Shown: piece after piece, positions 22,848 to 28,068 of the stretch
How positions within the stretch are numbered: the stretch's first letter is position 1
Layout of the letters: each line of letters starts with the position of its first letter
IMG/VR virus record: IMGVR_UViG_3300042307_000959
Coordinates: 1-28,068 of that record
From: a virus
Strand: one strand, 5' to 3'
DNA: 28,068 nucleotides
The notes under the pieces: model-generated
Seen by the model: only the letters and a program-made list of their open reading frames with translations
Told to the model about the DNA's origin: nothing
Database searches by the model: none
Position numbers and translations under genes: made by a program

Positions 22848-23594
22848 TTACATTTCAAAATTATTTTCAAAATATGTTAATAATTTTTTAGCATATAATT
22901 CATTTTGAATTGAATTTGCGTATTTGTTATTATCTATGAAACACGGGTATTCTCCATCAAATCTATTTTCATCCATATATTTAGTTTTAACAAATGTTCC
23001 ATTCCAAATAAATGGTATCTGTTTATTTTTTAAATAATTTGATATTAATAAATGATTTTTATACCAATTAATGTAATCTTCTTCATTTGACGTGGATGAT
23101 ATTATATTAGACCATAATTTTCTACCATCCAAATCTTCGTTTAAGTACCCCCAAGGAATTGGATGATACGGTTCTAAATTACCTGCGTCTGTATATATTT
23201 CTCGTTTCGTTGGATATGTATACATAATTAATACGATAGCCGGATTCAAATACTCTGTCCATGTTAGGACACTTCTAGCTATGTAATCATTACTTCCACC
23301 ACTTATCCCTAAATTAAAATCTACTCCATTTGGAAGCATTCTAGTTAAATGATGTGACCATGTTTCTCTATCATTTACATCGATTCCTTCGGTGTGGCCG
23401 CACCCCACACTCATAATTTTTAATCCTTTTTTTTTTACAGAATCACCTCTAAACCCCAACTCATTAAAAGTATAATAGCAGTTACCAGGATCGGTTGCAT
23501 TTCCTAATATTTCTTTATTAATTCGTTCTTTTAATCGCCATTTATATGTAGCAAAATCGAACTCATCAGTATTCCAAAATTTTAAACTTTCCAT
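22848..23594 (-). CDS. Degenerate SGNH-fold protein
   Basis: A 248-residue protein with SGNH-family features but altered active-site residues. NELGFRGDS (about residues 44-52) is often seen before block I. Block I itself reads SVGCGHTEGIDV, with Gly where the catalytic Ser of GCSHT is expected. NLGISGGSNDYI (about 98-109) keeps the block II and III style of Gly and Asn. The C-terminal region has DNNKYANSI in place of the D-x-x-H motif. The nucleophile and the His therefore both appear to be lost. It may bind a ligand without hydrolysing it, or use other residues. It lies 2 nt after the polymerase gene, which is unusual company for this fold. Confidence 0.6.
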   Translation of the reverse strand: MESLKFWNTDEFDFATYKWRLKERINKEILGNATDPGNCYYTFNELGFRGDSVKKKGLKIMSVGCGHTEGIDVNDRETWSHHLTRMLPNGVDFNLGISGGSNDYIARSVLTWTEYLNPAIVLIMYTYPTKREIYTDAGNLEPYHPIPWGYLNEDLDGRKLWSNIISSTSNEEDYINWYKNHLLISNYLKNKQIPFIWNGTFVKTKYMDENRFDGEYPCFIDNNKYANSIQNELYAKKLLTYFENNFEM

Positions 23595-23596
23595 AA

Positions 23597-26158
23597 TTAA
23601 AATGTAAAAAACTTTTTTGCAGTTTGTGTTTCAGTTGATGCTTTTTCCCATTTCAATGCTTTGTAAAAATCATCTAATTTATTCTCTAACTCTGCTTTGA
23701 AAATCATATCTCTATCTACATATTGCTCTACAAAGTCCATAATTTCTTTTGGGTCATTGTAATCTTTAAATGCAACTGTATCTAATCCTAATGGGTTTTG
23801 TCTTAAATACACCCACTTAACCTTATCACCATCTCTAATTGGTTCATGCTTAAACGGACAATCAAAGAATTTCAATAATCGGTTATACGAAATCCCAGCT
23901 TTAACGTGAGCAGGTGTTCCCTTTTCAAAGTTAGCAATTGCCAAACCACTATCCTTTCTCCACTTCCCGTTATCGTATTTACTCAATTCCTTAATAGCTC
24001 CACCTTTTGCTATTTTGTTTACAGGTAGATTAATCATACTAGCTTTAAATGCTAATAACTTTGTATCAACGTATTCATTATCTTTACCCATAAGAATATC
24101 TTTCAACATACCTGACATATATTCCTGAAACGCTTTTGGGAAAGATGAACGAACTACATCCAAACCTTTTACATCCAACTTATCACATTTAATGCCGTTC
24201 TTCAATACCATCCATTGTGCGTATCGTTTCTTTGCTACCCAAAATCCTGCTTTGGAGATATATTCCTTTTTGATTTCAAATCTGTGTTTATCTTTTGGAA
24301 TACAAAAGAATCTTTCAGCTAATAAATCATAAAATGAATTTAAGAATGTTTGTGTTTCTTCAGCAATTATATTAACTTCACTTGCCATTCGTTGCTCATC
24401 AAACTCTTTGTATTCTGGATATCTATGTTTTACCAAAGGTTCTGCCATCATATAAATTGAATCCGTATCGATGTATACGTTGTAATCTTCTTTCGTACCC
24501 AACTCCTTATTATACTTGATATTTGCCATTTCAGCAGTTTTCTTAATCACAGTCTGACCTGTTATTGTAACTGCTTCTGCATTATCAATATCATAGAAAC
24601 GAAATGCGGGTAATCCTAACACCCCATACATTGAGTTCAAAAGAATCTTTTGTACTAATTGACGTTTGGCATAGAATTCATATTTTTCAGTATCACCTGC
24701 TTCACCATATTGTTTTTCTAATTTACGGAATTCAACCCTTTGTTTGAACCATGTATCCAAAATATCTGCAATCAATCCTGGTTTATCTTGATTATACAAT
24801 ACACCATTTGCTGCTACCCCTAAATTACTATCTTTAATAACTTCGGTTAATTCTTGCTTTGTATATTCGTATTTATCTCCTCCAGAACCTACAATTGTAT
24901 AACTAGCATCTCCACCTCTAACCCAATGCTCTGCATCCCAATTCTGAATTTTACCAATCTTCGTTTCAGGTGAGATATTCAGAGTCATAATGATTGATGG
25001 ATATAGTGATGTTAAATCCAAATCATAAATCCAATCATACTTACCAACAATAGGTTCTTTTACATAAGCTCCGATAAATTTCTCTTCGTTGTTATCACGA
25101 AGTGCTTGCATCTTTTCTTTCCTATCCTTTGGTTTATTTGGTGCAACCAACCCTTTAGTTTTAAGATATGCTAAACATGCTCCTTCTAAATACTTTGATG
25201 AGAACATATAATCTTCATACGGAACGAATCCCGCGTGGCAGATTGCTCTACATAACTCAATGAATTGAAGTTTCTCATCCATTGATACAACCAAGTCCAC
25301 ATCGACAATGTTATATTCAATAAATTTCTCCAAATCGTTTTCAAACAAATCATCCAAACTTCCTTCATACTCAATCTTACCTCTACCCAATTCTTTGGTA
25401 GCAATGTGATTTAGAGTATAGGATGATTCTAATCCATAGTTATAGTTCTTATATAGATTGATATAATCCAAAATAGATACACCCGCAAAACTCCACTTCT
25501 GTCTGTAAGGTGAATAAAAGGTTTGTCCAATTGGAGATAATCGTTTTGCATGTCCTTCCCCACATACGTTCTTAATACGATTGTAAAGATACGGAATATC
25601 AAAAAAGTCAATGTTCCAACCTGTTAGGATTGTTGGATTAACTTCTTCATAATAATTAAGAAATGCAATTAGAAGATTTTTCTCATTATCAAAAATATGC
25701 AGTTTTACATCTCTACCATCTTTACTGAATTGTTTTGCATTGTTTTTAACTTTTCTTGCTTTATCTAATACAAATACATCGTACAATTTAGTCACACCAT
25801 CATGTGATGCTATTGCAGTAATTTCATTTTGTGCAAATTGAGTGTTAGGTAATCCGCTAACCATTTCAACTTCTATATCAAAAGTCATTGTTCTGTTTCC
25901 TTTTGATGGAATGTCGGAATCGTATATATCAACTAATACTCTAGTGGTTTCGGGTACATCCGATTCAAATAAATCTTCAGCTTCATCCTTTTCCCACTTT
26001 GAAATACGAGTTAATCTATCACCATGCATTGATGTATGTTGTCCATACGGGTCTTTCTTATATGCATACTTTCGGTATGGAAATGTTTGATAACCATTTT
26101 TATCATCCCATAGGTGGATAAGATTTTGTGCTCTTTCGTAAAATATGTTTTGATACAT
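23597..26158 (-). CDS. 43: Family B DNA polymerase gp43-like
   Basis: An 853-residue replicative DNA polymerase with proofreading. Exonuclease motifs are Exo I TFDIEVE (92-98; D94, E96), Exo II WNIDFFD (181-187; D184) and Exo III YNIVDVD (282-288; Y282, D286). Polymerase motifs are A DLTSLYPSII (381-390), B KILLNSMYG (504-512) and C YIDTDS (562-567). T4 gp43 is 898 residues, so this one is slightly shorter but complete. The C-terminus ends KKFFTF, a hydrophobic tail like the clamp-binding peptide of gp43. It copies the genome together with gp45, gp44 and gp62, all found here. The start is 9 nt after the methyltransferase-like gene. Confidence 0.95.
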   Translation of the reverse strand: MYQNIFYERAQNLIHLWDDKNGYQTFPYRKYAYKKDPYGQHTSMHGDRLTRISKWEKDEAEDLFESDVPETTRVLVDIYDSDIPSKGNRTMTFDIEVEMVSGLPNTQFAQNEITAIASHDGVTKLYDVFVLDKARKVKNNAKQFSKDGRDVKLHIFDNEKNLLIAFLNYYEEVNPTILTGWNIDFFDIPYLYNRIKNVCGEGHAKRLSPIGQTFYSPYRQKWSFAGVSILDYINLYKNYNYGLESSYTLNHIATKELGRGKIEYEGSLDDLFENDLEKFIEYNIVDVDLVVSMDEKLQFIELCRAICHAGFVPYEDYMFSSKYLEGACLAYLKTKGLVAPNKPKDRKEKMQALRDNNEEKFIGAYVKEPIVGKYDWIYDLDLTSLYPSIIMTLNISPETKIGKIQNWDAEHWVRGGDASYTIVGSGGDKYEYTKQELTEVIKDSNLGVAANGVLYNQDKPGLIADILDTWFKQRVEFRKLEKQYGEAGDTEKYEFYAKRQLVQKILLNSMYGVLGLPAFRFYDIDNAEAVTITGQTVIKKTAEMANIKYNKELGTKEDYNVYIDTDSIYMMAEPLVKHRYPEYKEFDEQRMASEVNIIAEETQTFLNSFYDLLAERFFCIPKDKHRFEIKKEYISKAGFWVAKKRYAQWMVLKNGIKCDKLDVKGLDVVRSSFPKAFQEYMSGMLKDILMGKDNEYVDTKLLAFKASMINLPVNKIAKGGAIKELSKYDNGKWRKDSGLAIANFEKGTPAHVKAGISYNRLLKFFDCPFKHEPIRDGDKVKWVYLRQNPLGLDTVAFKDYNDPKEIMDFVEQYVDRDMIFKAELENKLDDFYKALKWEKASTETQTAKKFFTF

Positions 26159-26167
26159 TTGTTATTT

Positions 26168-27739
26168 TTAAGGTTTGTAGAAAATAAAGATTGGTTCATA
26201 TTTGTAAACCATATCACCTATCTTCATACTATTTTTCACTCCACTCAAATCAACACCCGTCATCGGACTCATTGTCATTTTAATCTTACCCTTATATTCA
26301 CAACCCAACTCTGTAAGAATATCAATTGAATCCTGCTCCAATGGGAAAAACTTATCCTTACCCACTTTAATATCCGCAATATTCCAAAGAATGTATCTAT
26401 CATTACGAAGATATTCAAATGCAGTTGTTAGTGTAGGTCTTAAAAATCCATCTCTCCAACTATCGTAGTTATTGAATTTCTTAAATGATTGTGTTTCATC
26501 ATTTGAGTATCTTTCTCTATCAAAGTATGGTGGAGATGTAAATGCAAAATCTAACTTACCCTTATACTTTTGAAAATTACCATCTAAATGAATTATCTCC
26601 GAACCTGTTGTAAAGATTTCATAAGTATTTTGATGTCCCCAAAAAGGATTACTTGCACCTGGAATCTTGTTGTTAAAGAATTCTGCTAAATACTCATATC
26701 TCGTCTTACCAATTTCAGGTATTTGATTTTCAGTATTAGGGTCATTACCAATATAGTGAATGTTTCTATCATCTACTGATAATGCTCCTAAAATTCTACC
26801 ACCCCAACCTGCCGATGGGTCATAAATGTTTATAACCTTTTGGTCTTTGATATGTTCTGTAAATCTCTGATACAGATACTTTGCAGTTAATGGTGGAAAG
26901 TTTACTACTGCTTGCGTTCCCATACCAATACGGAATGCCGCAGTTGCTTCCGGAAATATAGTTTGACCAAACGGATATGTTTTAATCTGAATTGGTTGTT
27001 TTGGAATATCAATTAGATTATCAATATTCTCACCCCAATCCGCAGTTTTAAGTGATGAAATATTCTCATACTTCAATATCCCTGCTTTATACAAATCCTT
27101 TACCTCTTGTGCAGTAATTGGTGGAGATGGTACTTTACTATCTGCCTGTGATAAACAAAACCCATGTCCTTGTTGTGTATCTCCTGCTGCCCATTTCTCA
27201 ATCCATTCTTTACCAGTTTGAATATGTGAGTTGTGGAAATCTGGATGATTTAAGTGTAGAGTTTTAGAAAAACGATACATACCATCCTGACGAGTTAAAC
27301 GATTCATCTGTTTAATGAAATCAGGTAAGTACGCATCATCTACAAAAATATCGTAGATTGATGGTTTTGGTTTATCGTATGCAGAACCACCGATACCTGT
27401 TTTGTACATTGCAGGAAAGAATTGATTTACACAAGTGGCAAATTTGTTAAAGTTAAAAATAACTTCATCACCATCTTTATCTACCTTACTAAACTCATTA
27501 ACTTTGTATGTCTGCAGTTTAGAAAAGTTCTCAATAATTTCAGCTTCGTCCATACCAATCCTCGGTGGTGCATCCGTTCTGTTCCACTGCTCAATGGCAG
27601 TTTTACGAAAGAAATCAACCCACTTACCAAACTCCGGAAAAGGCATCTTTAATACATCTTCGTATTTAAGATTTATTTCTGGAGAGTAAATCCAATCGTT
27701 TCTTTCGTAAAAATACTTCTTTTTATAATTGAATGCCAT
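26168..27739 (-). CDS. DNA methyltransferase-like protein with large N-terminal extension
   Basis: A 523-residue protein. The C-terminal half has SAM motif I as IYDPSAGWGGRIL (305-317) and motif IV as FAFTSPPYFDRERY (398-411). The T-S-P-P-Y form is common in N4-cytosine and some N6-adenine DNA methyltransferases, so either base is possible. YILWNIADIKVGK (about residue 448 on) is a later strand of the fold. The first roughly 290 residues have no match I recognise, and may recognise DNA or hold another domain. It starts 1 nt after the gp45 stop and ends 9 nt before gp43, so it is expressed with the replisome. A role in protecting or marking new DNA fits this. No restriction enzyme is seen. Confidence 0.75.
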   Translation of the reverse strand: MAFNYKKKYFYERNDWIYSPEINLKYEDVLKMPFPEFGKWVDFFRKTAIEQWNRTDAPPRIGMDEAEIIENFSKLQTYKVNEFSKVDKDGDEVIFNFNKFATCVNQFFPAMYKTGIGGSAYDKPKPSIYDIFVDDAYLPDFIKQMNRLTRQDGMYRFSKTLHLNHPDFHNSHIQTGKEWIEKWAAGDTQQGHGFCLSQADSKVPSPPITAQEVKDLYKAGILKYENISSLKTADWGENIDNLIDIPKQPIQIKTYPFGQTIFPEATAAFRIGMGTQAVVNFPPLTAKYLYQRFTEHIKDQKVINIYDPSAGWGGRILGALSVDDRNIHYIGNDPNTENQIPEIGKTRYEYLAEFFNNKIPGASNPFWGHQNTYEIFTTGSEIIHLDGNFQKYKGKLDFAFTSPPYFDRERYSNDETQSFKKFNNYDSWRDGFLRPTLTTAFEYLRNDRYILWNIADIKVGKDKFFPLEQDSIDILTELGCEYKGKIKMTMSPMTGVDLSGVKNSMKIGDMVYKYEPIFIFYKP

Positions 27740-27740
27740 T

Positions 27741-28068
27741 CTATGCGGTTAATTGTACTTCTACTAAATAATAGTTTGCAGTGAAATCATCAATTTTGAA
27801 TTCAACATGCGCTAAACCTGAAGTAGATATTTTTAATACTACCGAATTGGCTTCTTTGTTTGCAGAGAAAATCTCTTTGAGATATTTTGCAGAGAATGAA
27901 ATAGGTTTAACTTCTTCTGTATAATCTTTGTTAACAGAAAATTCAATCAAAGTTGAATTTACATTCGAATAACCTAATACAAGTTTCAATTCGCTATTCT
28001 TTGTAAGAACGGTAAATGTATCTACATCAGATAATGCGTTTTTAGCTTTGATAAATTTATCAATAAAT
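27741..28068 (-). CDS. 45: Sliding clamp gp45-like, C-terminal part (5' end off window)
   Basis: The frame is open from the right edge (first complete codon at 28065-28067) to the stop at 27741-27743, giving about 108 C-terminal residues. An apparent Met at 27989 is a TTG codon inside the frame, so it is not the real start. SFSAKYLKEIFSANKEANSV followed by VVLKISTSGLAHVEFKIDDF fits the C-terminal domain of T4 gp45, where SAEDLQKLLQVSRG and TVKEG are at the same place. gp45 is the trimeric ring that holds the polymerase on DNA; the full protein is about 228 residues. The gene lies 1 nt upstream of the methyltransferase-like gene. Confidence 0.8.
   Translation of the reverse strand, partial: FIDKFIKAKNALSDVDTFTVLTKNSELKLVLGYSNVNSTLIEFSVNKDYTEEVKPISFSAKYLKEIFSANKEANSVVLKISTSGLAHVEFKIDDFTANYYLVEVQLTA

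Noticed and set aside
1-28068. Possible CRISPR array, tRNA genes or insertion sequence.
   Set aside because: No spaced direct repeats, cloverleaf sequence or transposase could be seen; almost every base is taken up by tightly packed coding sequence.
1-28068. Possible recoded stop codon, as in some large phages.
   Set aside because: TAA, TAG and TGA all end reading frames at sensible junctions, and full-length core proteins such as gp43 read through without internal stops.

Overview
The window looks like part of a large, strongly AT-rich genome of a T4-type tailed phage. The right third carries the T4 replication set: sliding clamp (gp45, cut by the edge), family B DNA polymerase (gp43), and clamp loader large and small subunits (gp44, gp62). 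All 36 genes lie on the minus strand, so transcription runs from right to left. They are packed with ATGA, TAATG or TAGTG junctions, and the longest gap is about 50 nt (20812-20861). I saw no rRNA, tRNA, CRISPR array, insertion sequence or convincing terminator. Start codons I inspected are preceded by A/T-rich sequence without a Shine-Dalgarno motif. That is typical of Bacteroidota and their phages, so a Bacteroidota host is my inference; the sequence does not prove it.

Right part (about 19945-28068), in transcription order: gp45 (partial), a DNA methyltransferase-like protein, gp43, an SGNH-fold protein that seems to have lost its catalytic residues, a small unknown protein, gp44, a zinc-ribbon protein, gp62, and a Cas4/RecB-like PD-(D/E)XK nuclease with Fe-S-type cysteines.

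Middle and left part (about 1-19915): a glycan-biosynthesis island of roughly 20 kb. It holds seven clear glycosyltransferases (two GT4-type, one CgeB-like GT-B, four GT-A/GT2-type) and two less certain ones. It also holds a UDP-glucose 4-epimerase-like SDR, two sugar O-methyltransferase-like proteins, a 2OG-Fe(II) oxygenase and three SGNH hydrolases. Several genes look like activated-sugar enzymes: a sugar nucleotidyltransferase, a short GDPD-like protein, an APS-kinase-like P-loop kinase, a HAD phosphatase, and a heptose-7-phosphate-kinase-like GHMP kinase cut by the left edge. A few small phage-type proteins are interspersed.

The most unusual gene is 8595-10019. It fuses an N-terminal uridine kinase/phosphoribulokinase-like domain to a C-terminal class II aldolase domain. 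It overlaps the nucleotidyltransferase gene, which is followed directly by the GDPD-like gene. My reading is that the island lets the phage make and attach its own decorated glycan, to virion proteins, to the host surface or to DNA, built from at least one unusual activated building block. The target and the chemistry cannot be settled from sequence alone.
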